Positions 34,867-47,900 of a DNA stretch of 64,000 nt are shown here, piece by piece. Numbering within the stretch: the first letter of the stretch is position 1; every line of letters begins with the position of its first letter. Both the position numbers and the translations under genes were made by a program. Source of the stretch: Flaveria trinervia (Eukaryota; Streptophyta; Magnoliopsida; Asterales; Asteraceae); assembly GCA_025506515.1 (NCBI GenBank), contig CM046442.1, forward strand, positions 106,304,617 through 106,368,616, given 5' to 3'. The notes under the pieces are model-generated. The model made no database searches. It was not told the DNA's origin and saw only the letters and a list, made by a program, of their open reading frames with translations.

Positions 34867-37329
34867 TTTAGGTTTGGGACCCAAGCCTTAACTGGCTTGG
34901 GTGGCCCCGAGGAATCACACATCATAACTCAACCCACTGTCCACTTAAGGATGAGTACATATGGTTCTTCTTCTTGTTCTCATTATCAGACAACTTATTT
35001 GACTTTTCTTTCAATAATCCAGTTTTGTGTAAGGCCTATTTGTGATAAACAGACGATTGGCTTAGAGTTTGAACTTTAGGTTCATTAGTTCTCTTAGGAG
35101 GAGTAATAGAACGCCTTTTAGAAGAACTTTGTTTTGTGTCATAAAGTTCAATTTTCTTTCTAGGAGTCTGATAATAAGGACAATTAGAAGAAATATGTCC
35201 TCTTTTTCCATAATTATAGCATGCTTTCCCTTCCACATGTTGAGGAAACTGTTTATGTGGGGTTGAGTGTGATACTAGTGTGACATGAGTCTGGTTGGGT
35301 TTAGTCACTTCTCGTTTAGATGTTTCTGCTTCTTTAACAAAATTAATTGTTTGAACATTTTTAACATTTTTATCCTTTAGTTTATTTGGACTTTGACGTG
35401 TAACATGGGTTTGGTTAACTGATTTAGTCATTTTGGGTTTAGAAGAAGACATGTGTGAACCTGATCATAAATTAACCTTTTAAAATTTATCATCCAAATT
35501 AACTGTAGGCATCTTTTGTTTTGATTCCACAGTAGACTCCTTCTGTTTAGTGATAGAGTTCATCAGTTTACCCATGGAATCAGGATCACTAACAAAAGGA
35601 GTGGACACCACATTATCCTTTACTTGGTTGTTATTTATAGGTCTAAATTTTCTATTTAAAAGGATCTCATATGGTGGTGGAACTACTTTGTAACCGAACC
35701 CTTCCCCATTATTTCGTTCTTTCACTAAGTTTTGAACTATGTGAGAAGAACTGGTCCGACTATGCAGTTTTTGTTTGAAAGAATTAACTTTGACTTCTAA
35801 AACTGCTTTTTCTTTCTTTGTTTCTTCCAAAGAATTTAAATAAAACTTTATATCATTTGCTTGATTAAAAGCAACAACCTCGGTTTCCCTTAGTTGTTTA
35901 CTCAAAAGTTCTATTTTTTTTCTTTTTACTGCACTCATTTTGTTTTAAAATATGATTAACTTCAGTGCACAGTTGTAAATCATTTACTAAGTTATCATTG
36001 TGGTCTAATAACCTAGCAAATTTTAAATCAATGCTTTCTATAAATTTATCACATTCATTACAAGCATGTTTTTCAAACAGCTGCTATTTAGTACTTACCT
36101 GTGAGGAATCGGTTGAATCAGCCAGCCATCAATGCGGGGTTAGACTCTTCGGATGCTGGAGATTTTGAACTTGTTGTTCTAAGCTCTTCCTTAATCAAGT
36201 GATGTACCACGTTCACAGCTTCTTCAGTATCTGACATTCTTGCTCACTGTGATCTCACCTTCACTTGCAGAACCATCATCTAGTCCTTCAACACAGGCAA
36301 TGTTGATTCACCCGGAGACACAAAGCGGAAGGTCCAGTCTTGCCCTTCATCACCTTGAGCAGTCAAGGCCTTGTCTCTTTGCTTGAAGAGGTAGCTCCAC
36401 TCATGGGTTTGTCTTGACGGTTGAAGGTGGAAAAATGGATTCCCATTTCCTATTTTCTTGGGCTTTACACATTCACGTTTAAAATGCCCCTTTTCACCAC
36501 AATTGAAGCAGGTGACCTTGGTGTTGTCGAAACCAAAGGTCGTATCTTTTGTGGCTACAAGATTCTGTCTCGTCTTCTTAATGAACTTTTTTGCTCGTCT
36601 AACTGCAGTTGCAAGAGCACACATGATATCCATCCTCTCCAGCTCATTCTGTCAACTTTCTCGTAATCTTCATGTGCAAGATGAAAATTCCCAATCTTCC
36701 CGGCAACTAATCCATCGTAGGAATGGACAACAGGTGCTAGAAGATCCATGTGCTCCTTTGTAACTTCCACTGTGATGTCTTTAACTTTGTAGTATTTGCC
36801 TCAAGCACTATGTATTAGGTGCAAGATGACCTTGATGTTTTGGATCCTGAAGCAGTGGTACGAGAAGGAGCTGTGGAACTAGACACAAAAGTTGTTTGCA
36901 GTGGTGCTCCTGAACTGGTTGGAGTGGGAAAGCAGTTGTAATGTGAAGGATTCTGATCGTAGGATCCTTTCTATGACTTGTACTTCATTCTCAGTTCTTC
37001 CTCTCTTATCTTCATTATGAAATCATTTATATCCAACATTGCAAGAATATCATTCTATCTCAGATTAGACATAAACGAATACCATTTATCCGGCAAACCG
37101 TCTGCAAAACTTGACACTTTATGTTCCATAGACGTTGTTACACCATGAGTGTGCAGCTCACTCATTAGATGGTAGAACCTATCCATAATGTCATCCAAGC
37201 TCTCATTTCCTATCGAAGAGAAGTTATCAAACTTCTTCTATAGAGCCTTAGCCTTCAAGGCCTTTAACGTTGCATTCCCATCATATCTCTTCTCCAATGC
37301 TTCCCATAACTTTTTCGCATGTTTGTTCT
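34842..37329 (-). pseudogene. Element H gag, central and C-terminal part
   Basis: From 37329 downward: capsid-like NKHAKKLWEALEKRYDGNAT (37238-37330) and MSELHTHGVTT in broken frames. VAGKIGNFHLAHEDYEKVDR (about 36690) follows, then the first zinc knuckle CFNCGEKGHFKREC (36469-36510). A coiled coil (35480-35938) contains GFGYKVVPPPYE, a copia gag linker motif. A basic piece (35036-35452) has the second knuckle CYNYGKRGHISSNC (35180-35221), in which the second Cys is replaced by Tyr. Cut at 37329 by element E; the N-terminus is at 49972-50308. Confidence 0.82.
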
Positions 37330-37334
37330 CAGAG

Positions 37335-38191
37335 TGTTGGATCAAGAAGAAGGCTGGTGCAACCAAAACCAAATCACTTAGATAGTTTTGGTGCTTCATG
37401 CAAAGGCTTCCGAAGTTAGCATGGAACTTCCGAAGGTGTAGAGTTCTTTCGAAGATAAAGTGAGAGATCAACTTCCGAAGACAGAACTCTACTTCTGAAG
37501 TCAAGAGCATGCTTCCAAAGATCAAGTCTTAGAAGAACAATCAGAAGACTACTTCTGAAGTATGAAGAAAAGAAGAAGCTCCCAAGTCTCGGAAGAAGCA
37601 GTCTCTTCTGAAGTATAAGTGGCTTCAGAAGTACTTGTTCTTCTGAAGCCATTTAACCTTCGGAAGACACCGCTATGAACTAGTGGACATAAGTATGGTC
37701 TCTGACACTCCACTGCAGACCTCTGATACTGTATGGCATTTTCTCAAAGACCTATGCAGTTGACCATACTTTATTCCACTATTTACCTTTTATGATAGTA
37801 CATGTTACCAACTTTAGTTGGTGACAAAAGGTAAGTCAGGGACATGTCCTGACTACCATATCTGAGATAAGACTTTATCTGAGATACCTTAAACTATAGT
37901 ATTGTAGTATAGGCTTTAGTTATAGGATTCCAGCTGGTATCAAAGTATATCCGGCTGTAGGTAGTGTTATTAAAATAGTTTCTCATTGTCACTCGAAAGG
38001 ATAAGCTTGTAAGAGTCTTCTAATATTTGAGTTGAGAAGCAATATATGAATGTACCTTGAAAATTACTTTCAGTGTTCTTTATTACTTACTATAATGTGA
38101 TCAACTCTTATTGACTCTATCTTCATCCGAGTGTGTTCAAAGTGAGTTTGAGAGAAAAACTAAGTGTTAAGTAACCTTAATCGATCCTACA
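37335..38191 (+). repeat. Element E 5' LTR
   Basis: It starts TGTTGGATC and ends CCTACA. Its first 350 bp hold some fifteen copies of the near-palindrome CTTCCGAAG and variants, the motif also present in the pol-env spacer and near the gag end of this element. Confidence 0.93.
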
Positions 38192-38193
38192 AT

Positions 38194-38205
38194 TGGTTTC
38201 AGAGC
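38194..38205 (+). other. Element E primer-binding site, mutated
   Basis: TGGTTTCAGAGC, two bases after the LTR; one mismatch to the initiator-Met complement TGGTATCAGAGC. Confidence 0.85.
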
Positions 38206-38284
38206 TTCTTAGGCTCTTGATTGTGTGATCTAACCATCCAAATCAACCTGTTTTTCACTCCTCCCTACAACTCACTCACTCAAA

Positions 38285-40912
38285 ATGGCCCTTTACAAAT
38301 CCGAAGTAAAGATGTGAACTATGACCAAGGCTCCCATCATTACTCCTGAAAACTTCAGGTCGTGGAGCAGAATAATGGAAGGTTTCATCAGATACCAAGA
38401 CAGCAAGATGTGGAACTCCATTGTCAACGGCCCGTATAAGCCAAAGGTGGCATCACCTCGTGGAAATGGTGCCATGATAGAAAAAGTTGTTGAAGACTAT
38501 TCTGAAGAAGACCTAAAGAAGATAGACATCAACAACAATGTTATGACCATTCTCATGACTGCAATACCGAACTCCATCATGGTGGGGTTTGAGCATTGTA
38601 AGTCTGCAGATGAATTGTTTGATGCTCTTGCTCAGATGTACTCAAGCTCCAACGACCCAAAGAAGCACTCACTGAAGCAGCAGCTCGAGAACTTCACTTA
38701 TATTGCTGGAGAGACCCTCAGACAGCAGTATTTCAGGTATATGGATCTTATCTCCTCTCTTCAGTCTGTGAAGATCACTCTTGAACTCAGAGATCTTACG
38801 AGAAAGTTCATGAGTGCTCTTCCAAACGAGTGGACATTTTACTGTGTCTCTATCAAGAGGACAGAGAACTTGAACACTCTCACTATGACTGAACTTCACG
38901 GCATCCTTGATGGATATCGTTTAGAGATGGAAAGTAGGAAGGGCCACCAAGCAAGGCGACCTCTGAGTATTCCTGCTAGCAAAGCTTTAATGGTTGCAGA
39001 AGGCTCAGCACCCCAATAACCTCAGCACTACATGACTTACCAGCAGCCACCCTGTTCTTCTGGACCTTACATCACTTTTCCTGAGACTCCAAGGTCTCAA
39101 CAGGCTCAACACAATTCCTTTCAGGAAAGTTGTGCCTCTGTCTCAGGAAGATGACACTCTGGTGATTTTCAATATTGTTTTGATGATCTTGAGTGTTTTA
39201 ATCCAGACGATGTAGAGTATGAGAACATTATCCAACAGATGGCTCTTTTAACTTATAGAGCGAAGAAGTTATTTAAAGGAACTGGAAGCCAATTCCCTCA
39301 AAACCCAACTACCAGCAAGTTTGGGTTTGACAAGACCAAAGCAAAGTGTTACAACTGTAACCAACTCGGTCACTTTGCAAGGGAATGCAAGTCTCCCAAG
39401 ACTAATCCGGGAACCCCACAGGCCTCCACACATCCCTCAACCTCAAAAGCCCACTGGAAAGTCAACTGAAACAGCTGCAATGGCTCATGAAGTTGACACG
39501 AGCTTCATGGTATAGGATGTGACTCCTGGTCAAGCTCTCATGGCAGGAACAGATGATACTTAGGTATATGAACATCTCTGTACTCCAGCCTATATAGCTA
39601 AAGTTAAACTTTATCAGGATTACAATATGGAAATCAGATCTGATATTGAGTATTTAAATATTTTAAAATCTGATTTTAAGAGAGCTGAATCTGACTACCA
39701 AAAGAAAATTGAGGAGTTAGAAAAAATTATGTCTCTTTTAAAACATGAACACACCAACTACAAGACTCAAATCAAAGATCTGATATCCAAATTGTCTGAG
39801 GCTCAAGCCCAGCTTGTCACTGCTGAGGCTCAGCCAGGAAGTGTGCTATTTCTGAGCAGAACTTTCAAGCTATTCGTGCATCATCCACCAACTCCAAACT
39901 CTGTTATCATAACAAAGGAGGGTTGGGAACCAATGAAATTGCTCCACCATACTCTTATGAGTCTATTAGATAACCTAGATGTGGTACTGAGGAGCAAGAG
40001 GTTCCAACTGCTGACCCTTCATCATAAGAGTTAAAGGATGAAGCAACAATAGTGGCCACCACAGGGAAGGAATAGGTAGATGTACCCATCTCCTCCTGTG
40101 AAGATCAAATCCTAACTACTAAGGATAGAAGAAGTAGAGCTAAAGCTGCTAGAAGAACTACCAAGAAAGTGGCTGAGTCCAAGCTGAAGATTGACCCAAA
40201 GCAGAAAGGTGTCTTCATCTCAGTTGGATTCCAAGTGTTAGGTACTTTTGATTCAGGAAAGTAGTGTAATACCAGCACACCTGTCCCACCAAAGGATCAG
40301 AAGTTGAAGGGAAAGGTTGCTCATCAAGAGAAAAAGCCCAAGAAACAGCAACCCACACAGTCCCAAAAGACTAACATTGCATGCATAATGTGTGGTCTGC
40401 ATAACCACATGGCAAAAGATTGTTACTACAATCCTGCAAGCACACATTATGCAAATAATGTTAGAAAAGAAGGAGTCAGGAAAGGTTTCACATTTGGACC
40501 TTTTCAAACGGTTCAAGTGATGAAGAAGGGAAAGCTGGTTTCCGAAGCAAGGTTACTCTCGGAAGAAACTCTTTCTTCCGAAGGGAAAATGGCCTCAGAA
40601 GCAAATGCTGCCAAAGTTCAGAAGAACAAGAAGATTCCCTTGAAACCATCCCAGAAGAAGACTGCTTCAGAAGAAAAGGTGGTGAACGCTTCTTCCAAAA
40701 AGAAAGAAGCTTCGGAAGAAGGCCATGCTGCAAAAGCTTCAACAAGCTCATCCTCCAAGACCAACCAAAGGATGGACTGGAAGATCAAGGAAGATGCTGC
40801 AGCCCAAACCTCTTCTTCAAAGACATCTATTGAACCCCCCATGCATATTTTTTGGTTCAATTATGTCATTATCCTTGGAAGAACCCAAGACCAGCAAGGA
40901 TTGGGATTCTAA
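38285..40912 (+). pseudogene. Element E gag
   Basis: The likely start is ATG 38285, in frame with the 232-codon piece at 38321 (MTKAPIITPENFRSW) but with a TGA at 38315. Capsid motifs: IPNSIMVGFEHCKSADELF, GETLRQQYFRYMDL, FMSALPNEW. First zinc knuckle CYNCNQLGHFAREC (39347-39388). A coiled coil lies at 39627-39830. The last piece (40304-40912) has the second knuckle CIMCGLHNHMAKDC (40382-40423) and a Ser/Glu/Lys-rich tail whose repeated SSE/SEE is encoded by CTTCCGAAG-type repeats (40540-40720). It ends with TAA at 40910-40912, in frame with the protease. Confidence 0.86.
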
Positions 40913-40914
40913 TC

Positions 40915-40943
40915 AAAACTAACAATCTCATCTTATGTGCAGG
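40915..40943 (+). promoter_or_regulatory. Splice-acceptor-like site at the gag-protease junction (E)
   Basis: AAACTAAC, a pyrimidine-rich stretch and TGTGCAG/GG, with AG at 40941-40942, 29 bases after the in-frame TAA. Layout and spacing closely resemble element C (17511-17540). Confidence 0.45.
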
Positions 40944-42836
40944 GACATCCATATGACAAGAACAACAATGTCTGGATTGTAGACGGTGGATGCTCCACGC
41001 ACATGACAAGGAACAGATCTCTCCTTCAATAGTTTCAACACTATGATGGAGGTCCTGTCCAATTTGGAGGTGAGGCCGGAGGATATATTTCTGGCAGAGG
41101 GAGTATATCCAATGGTAAGTTAAAGTTGACAAAGTTCACTTTGTCAAACAGCTTGAACACAATATGTTAAGTGTTTCTCAATTCTATGATCAAAAGCACT
41201 AGATGCTTTTCACAGAACATGAGTGCATTATCCTCAAACCAGGGATGACCATTCCTCCGGAATTGGTGCTTCTTAGTTCTCCCAGGAAATGGGATATGTA
41301 CAAGCTGGATATGAACAACGCTTCCCCAATGGGTGAAGTATCATGCTTTCTTTCCAAAGTTAATAGTGATGAGTCAACACTATGGCATAAACGTGTGTGT
41401 CATGTAAATTTTAAGACAATGAATAAATTGGCTAAAAATATCTTGGTACATGGTTTGCCTAAAAAGGAATTTTTCTACAAAGATAACTGTGTTGCATGCT
41501 TGAAAGGGAAGCAACATAGGACATCTCACAAATCCAAAAGTTTAACTCTATCACTACTCCATTACACTTATTGCACATGGATCTTTTTGGTCCCACAAGT
41601 ATAATGAGCATTGGAAGGAAATCATACTTCCTTGTGATAGTTGATGATTTTACAAGATTCACATGGGTATTCTTTTTAAGAACTAAAGATGAAACTGCTG
41701 AAACATTAAAATCTTTTATTCTTAAAATAGAAAATCAAATTGATCACAAGGTTAAGATTATTAGAAGTGATCAAGGGACTAAGTTTAAGAACTCCGTTCT
41801 TGACTCATTCTGTAACTCAAAAGGGATTGCCAGATAGTATAGTGCTCCTAGAACTACTCAACAAAACAGTGTTGCTGAGAGGAGGAATAGGACACTTATT
41901 AAGGCTGCTCGAACAATGTTAGCTGATTCCAAATTACCTCTAACATTCTAAGCAGAGGCAGTCAGCACTGCATGCTTTGTGCAGAACAGAGTTCTTGTAG
42001 TTAAGCCATATGGAAAAACCCCTTATGAGCTATGGAACAAGAGGCCACCATTCATTGGCTTTCTAAGGTCCTTTGGCAACAGGTGTACCATACTTAACAC
42101 AAAAGACAATTTAGCAAAATTTCCTGAAAAGTTGATGATGCTATCTTTGTTGGATGCTCTTCTAGCTCCACAGCTTATAGAGTATACAACATTAAGAATC
42201 AACAATTTAAGGAGTCTTCCAATGTAGTTATTAATGAGCACACTACTTGTGTTAGGGGGAAAGGCCTGATCATATTTTTTATTTAGAATTGTTTCCAAAA
42301 TATTCTAAACCATCTTGTGAGAATGTTTCAGCTGGAACAGATGCTCAAAATGATGCTGATGCTGCTGTTGATGAACAACTATTTGAGCTACCCAGACCTC
42401 GTCCAAATCTCCAAGAGCTACAATAAATCAAGCTTCCACCATTCACAGATCTGACATATTAACCATATCAAGGAATAGTGAAGCTTCAACAAGTGAATCA
42501 CTTGCTAAGCCTCAAAACTCATCAGGTGATCCACCACAACACCAGGCAGAAGGAAGTAATCTTTTAAAGGAATAGGCAACCGTTAATACTACTTCACAGC
42601 CAACCATTGATGATGTTTCTCACTCATTCAGTCAGCCCTCATTAAATGATTTTGAAACGACAGCTGGACCAAGTGTTCCAGTTCCTGAGCAGAATATGTC
42701 CAACCTGGACCAATCTCTGTAGCTGGAAGTGATTCCACGCCTTAGGATTCATAAAACTCATCCAACTGAGAACATCATAGGGGATGTCTCTGAAGGTGTG
42801 AGAACAAGAGGGTAGACTCATCATGGGAATATCTGC
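40943..42836 (+). pseudogene. Element E pol: protease, pre-integrase, integrase, linker
   Basis: Protease: NNVWIVDGGCSTHMTRN, where the active-site D-S-G reads D-G-G, so it is probably inactive. GGEAGGYISGRGSISNGKL follows. Pre-integrase (41203-41604): TLWHKRVCHVNFKTMNKL and CVACLKGKQHR. Integrase (41571-41837 and on): MHMDLFGPTSIMSIGRKSY, VIVDDFTRFTWVFF, IIRSDQGTKF (Asn and Glu of the usual DNGTEF replaced), then TTQQNSVAERRNRTLIKAAR. Stops at about 41835, 41950 and 42225. The linker 42230-42836 is degenerate and ends near THPTENIIGDVSEGVRT. Confidence 0.86.
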
Positions 42837-44389
42837 TTGTACTCATGCTTTTTATCCCAGATGGAACCCAAGAAGGTGGAAGATACCTTGAAAGATAGTA
42901 GCTGGCTTGAATCGATGCAAGAGGAGTTGCTTCAATTCAAGAGACAGAAGGTATGGAACCTATGTCCGCTACCATCTGGTCAAGTACCTATAGGCACTAA
43001 ATGGATTTTCGGAAACAAGAGAGATGATAGAGGCTTGATCATCAAGAACAAAGAAAGACTTGTAGTTCAAGGATACACCTAAGAGGAAGGAATCAATTAT
43101 ACTGATGTCTTTGCACCTGTTGCAAGACTTGAGGCAGTTAGGATCTTCCTTGCTTATGATGCATCCAAGGACTTCACTGTTTACCAGCTTGATGTAAAGT
43201 GTGCCTTTTTATATGGGGCTATAGATAGGGAAGTATATGTGTGCCAACCTCCAGGATTTGAAGACCCACAGTACCCCAACTATGTGTGCAAATTGGATAA
43301 AGCTCTATATGGCTGCACCAAGCGCCTAGGCTGTGGTATGAGACTTTGTCTCAGTTTCTTCTGAAGAATGGCTACACTAGAGGTACCATTGACAAGACTC
43401 TCTTCATCAGAATGTCTGGAAAGGACATTTTGCTTATTCAAGTCTATGTCGATGGCATCATATTTGGTTCTTCAAATGACCAAATATGTAAGGACTTTGA
43501 GAGCATTATGAAGAAAAAGTTTGAGATTAGTTCCATGGGAAAAATGGATTTTTTCCTTGGAATTCAGGTAAAGCAAATGAAGGAAGGGTTTTTCATTAAT
43601 CAATCTAAGTATGTCTCTGACATCTTAGAAAGATTTGAGATGAAAGATTGTAAGCCTGCCAAGACACCCATACCCAGAAACCACAATCTTTGTCCTGACC
43701 TTGAGGGGGAGGATACTGATCAACATCAGTATATGGCAATTATTGGTCCTCTGATGTATCTCACAGCCAGTAGACCTGATATCATCTTTTCTACCTGCAT
43801 CTGTGCAAGATATCAGGCTGCTCCAAAGGTGTCTCATCTAGCTGTTGATAAGAGAATCCTTAGATACCTCAAAAGAGCACCCAAACTAGTTCTCTGGTAT
43901 CCCGGAAACAAAGATTTCAATCTCTATGGATACTCTGACAGTGACTATGGCGGCTGTAATATTGACAAGAAATCAACATCAGGAGGATGTCAATTTCTTG
44001 GTGGAAAGATCATCTCATGTCAATGCAAGAAACAATCCTGTGTCTCTATATCAACCGCTAAAGCTGAATACATTGCTGCTGCTAGCTGCTGTGCTCAACT
44101 GCTATGGATTCAGAATCGGATCTTAGACTATGGATTCAACTTTACGAGTACTCCTATCCATATTGACAACAACAGTGCTATCTCCATTACTGAAAATCCG
44201 GTGACGCACTCCAAGACAAAGCATATTGACATCAGGTACCATTTCATTAGAGATATTCATGAGAAAATTCCGATTAAACTAATCAAAGTTGACTCGAACG
44301 AACAATATGCTGATTTGTTCACCAAAGCTTTTGATGAACAAAGATTTAAGTATCTCATAACAACTATTGGGATGATAAACATTGATTAG
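42837..44389 (+). pseudogene. Element E pol: reverse transcriptase and RNase H
   Basis: The first piece (42837-43082) has SSWLESMQEELLQF. After a TAA it continues with QLDVKCAFLYGAI, and a frameshift lies at about 43320. The second piece is a 347-codon frame (43346-44389) covering the rest of RT and all of RNase H, ending TTIGMINID. The RT catalytic motif reads YVDG (43445-43456) instead of YVDD, which should abolish polymerase activity. RNase H keeps YSDSDYGG, AEYIAAAS and HIDNNSAIS. The length and layout are otherwise normal for copia. Confidence 0.9.
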
Positions 44390-44956
44390 CATAACTTTTT
44401 TGAAAACCTTTTAGTATGTAATGATCTATGTCAATACAATTTAAGCCATGTTACAAAAGGTCTCTTTGAAATCTTCTAAGTATAAATTCCTTCCGAAGAG
44501 AAATAACCCTCAGAAGTTATTGATCTCATATCAGATCTACTTCCAAATCTTACACACACTCTCCATTCGGAAAGCAATCCTGACCTTCGGAAGCAAAGTC
44601 TTTGCTTCGGAAGTAAGAATTGCCTTCGGAAGACAAATTACCTTCGGAAATGTTTTATATTCGGAAGAGAGATTTTACTATGTAACGGATATCTCTTGTG
44701 CCCCACACTGTAAAAAGCAAAGATTTTGTTAATGATGTCGGATTATTTAACTGATTTTAACCTTACCACCACTGTCATTTCTTCCACTAAAACATCACAT
44801 CACCTTATCCTAACCCCCATTACCTCCTTCCCACCCTCTTTTAAATAATCCCGACTATTCAATTTCATCTTCTTACTTGAAATTTTTACTTCCCTAGAAA
44901 TTTTCTCCACTCCAACTTTACCCAAGTTCAAATTCATCCCCATTCACATTTCTCCA
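44390..44956 (+). repeat. Element E pol-env spacer with CTTCGGAAG repeats
   Basis: A short spacer. Between 44487 and 44671 there are seven copies of CTTCGGAA / CTTCCGAAG. The rest (44690-44956) is C/T-rich on the plus strand and leads to the env-like ATG. The repeat is the one found in the LTRs of this element. Confidence 0.85.
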
Positions 44957-47900
44957 ATGGCACTCAACCCTCAGTACAACCAAGTCGCACTTCTTGATTC
45001 ATCAAGAGATGCTGACTTCTCTGAAATCATCTCCATCTCACCCAATCATCTTACTACACACCCCTTACCATTAACCACTGTTTACTCCAATCAAATGGCG
45101 AAATTTTGGGAAAATGGTCAAGTCGAAACCCTAACAGGATTCGTGTACTAAGGTCCAGCATTTGTGGACAAAAGTTGGTCATTACTGAACAACTTATCAG
45201 GGAGCATCTCGAGCTTCATGATGAAGGAGCTCCTACTGAATTCCCCAAAGAAGATTTAGATAGCACTTATATCCTTATGGGATATGGTGGAGACATAAGC
45301 AGGTCGACAGTCTACAAGTACAACTTCTCCTACAACTGGAAGTTCCTCCTACACATTGTTCTCGACTGTCTGTCAAATAAATCTGGGGGATGGGATCAAA
45401 TCCCGTATGAACTAGGACACTTAGTTTATGGATTGGTGAGAGGCCTCCACTTCAATTACTCAAGATTTCTGTTCACCAATCTGATTGGGAATCTTCAAAG
45501 GGAGACATTCTTTATGTATCCCCGATTCATTCAACACATAATGAACTGTGAGTTGGAACAGAGTACGCTTGTCTGTGCAGCTGTTATTACTGTCCCTCAC
45601 ATGAGGCCTACCATCTTCATGACTTTGAAGAAGGCATCCACCAACTTCACTAGAAGGTACACTTCTCTACTTCCAAGTATGATTGAGCGCATAGCTCCTG
45701 GTGACATCCCTGTTCACCCCACAGGTGATGAACCCACACCAGCAACCACCTCCACAATGCCAACACTGCCTTCTCTACCCATCACCATCACATACCAGAG
45801 ATGCCCTAAACGAACCCTTGTTCAATCTACTTTGATTGGGCAAGCCCCTCCTGTTCAATCCAAAAAGACTAGAGTTGAAACATGGGCTCCCACTCAGTCT
45901 GAGGTCTCACCACCCTTCTCCTTTGACCTTAATTTGGGTTTTGAGTCTCCTCAGTCTCAAACCCATGAGCCCGACACCCAAACCAACAGCCCTCAGGATG
46001 AGTATTTACACTCTTCTGAGCAGCCAACAAGGGACAGCCCCACCCAAGGCTCAATGCCTGTAAAAATTGACCAAAGTCCCGAGTCAGTAGGCTTAACATC
46101 CCTATCCTTCACTAACCTTCTTTTTAAAACTGATGAAGAGATAACATCTCTCCACGGCAATGAAGTTGATCTACAACACCCTCTCCAAGATCAACAGAGC
46201 CCAGAGAGATCCCTTATCTCTAGCCCCGATCAGCAACCCATAACTGAGGTGAGTCCCACTGATGTGGAGTGGACTCATGCAGATTCAGCTGCCACTACAA
46301 AAGGTGCCTCAATGGACCTTATGGACAGTGGTAACATATCTGAGACTGAATCTGCGACAACCATGCCGTTTGATGACTCTAAAAGAGACATCATTAAGCA
46401 CGGGAAACTAGGGTGCCAAGAAACCACATCTGGTGCTGAGGCTGAACATACTAGGTATGTTACCTCATCTTCCCGTGATTCTTCAAAAGGAGATGAGGGA
46501 AGCATGCAACTCCTTATAAAAGACCTTCTATCTAAAGTCTCAAACCTTGAATCCTTGGTTAGGACTTTAGAAGAAAGGTTCACCACTCAGCAACTTGAGA
46601 TTGGCAATCTCAAGGCTCAACTAGCTGAGAAACTGACCGAGAGATATGTTAGGCATGTACCTGTTCAGGTCTTATTGACTTCTTCCTCCAGCTTATCTAG
46701 TTCTCTAAATGATGCTACCAAAAAAGGGGAGAATATTCAGAGACAAAAACTTGAGGACCCATAGATTCATACTTCAACTTCAACATCTTCTACTCCTGAC
46801 ATCACTTTGTTTGAGCCATCTCAAGTTGTACTTCAAATCGACCCAAAGATGCTCAGAGATCTCTACAGACTCTTCACCAAGCTTCTGCTGAGATCCTCTA
46901 CTAATCAGCCAAGCCCGATGCTGCAATGATTTACTTTGGAGCTGCAGAGCTTTAGAGGCTTACTGCACCTTCTACCACTATGGAAGAAGTTGGTCCACCT
47001 AAGGTCCACATGGATCCTCAGATTCATTTCGAATAGGAAATGGGGACTAATGGCCCAGTTACTAAAACAGTCAGGACAAAATCTGCATCTCATCAAACTT
47101 CTGAAGCTGAAGTTAAAGCCTCGGAAGAACAAGCTGAATCTTCCAAAGTTGAAATGGAAGCTGCGGAAGGACTGTTCAAGATGTCCGAGGAACTGATCAT
47201 CACAGATTCAATCCTAGAAATTGCATCTGAGGTGAACAATGAGGACTTTCTGAATCTAACTCTATCCCAGATACCCTCTCTACCTCTCTCACAATCAGAA
47301 TCCACTCTCTAAGAACCACCACAGTCAGGCTCTTCAAAAGATAACAAAGGGAAAAGGAAGATGAATGCGGAAGAGCTTCAGGAAGAGAAGAAGATTGAGA
47401 ATTTAAAGAAGAAAGGAAGACTTCCAACTGAGAAGTAGCTAGCTGCTAGTACAAAAGCAGCTGCAGCCAACCAGGAGGCTGTCGATAACAAAAGGAGAGA
47501 AGAGATAATTGATTAGCTCATCTAATTAGGAGCTACAAATGAAGAAACACTCCTGCTACTACTAGAGGAGTTGGTGAAACTAGAAAAGGCAACCAGACTG
47601 CAACATGAGAAACAAGAAGAAGTAGCTAGGTTGGACTTCGAGAAAGAGAAAGAAGAAGAATAGAAGGAGGCTGACTTGCAGTAGAGGAGAGATAGGATAG
47701 AGTTCCTAATCTCCAGAGGCTTCAAGCTTCAAGAACTCTCTCCACACCATAATGAAACGATTCTATGGATCTACAACAAAGAGCAAGATCAAATGGAGAA
47801 AGAGAGAAGAAAGGTTGCAAGAGAAAACCTAAAGGAAAGGAAGAAGAAGGAGGAAGAAGCAAACGCCACTGCAACCAGGAAGCTCAACGAGAAGGCCTGG

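Noticed and set aside
44040..44075. RNase H motif AKAEYIAA in element E as an inactivating change
   Set aside because: The Lys replaces the first Glu of AEAEY; the catalytic Glu in this fold is most likely the second, which is kept.
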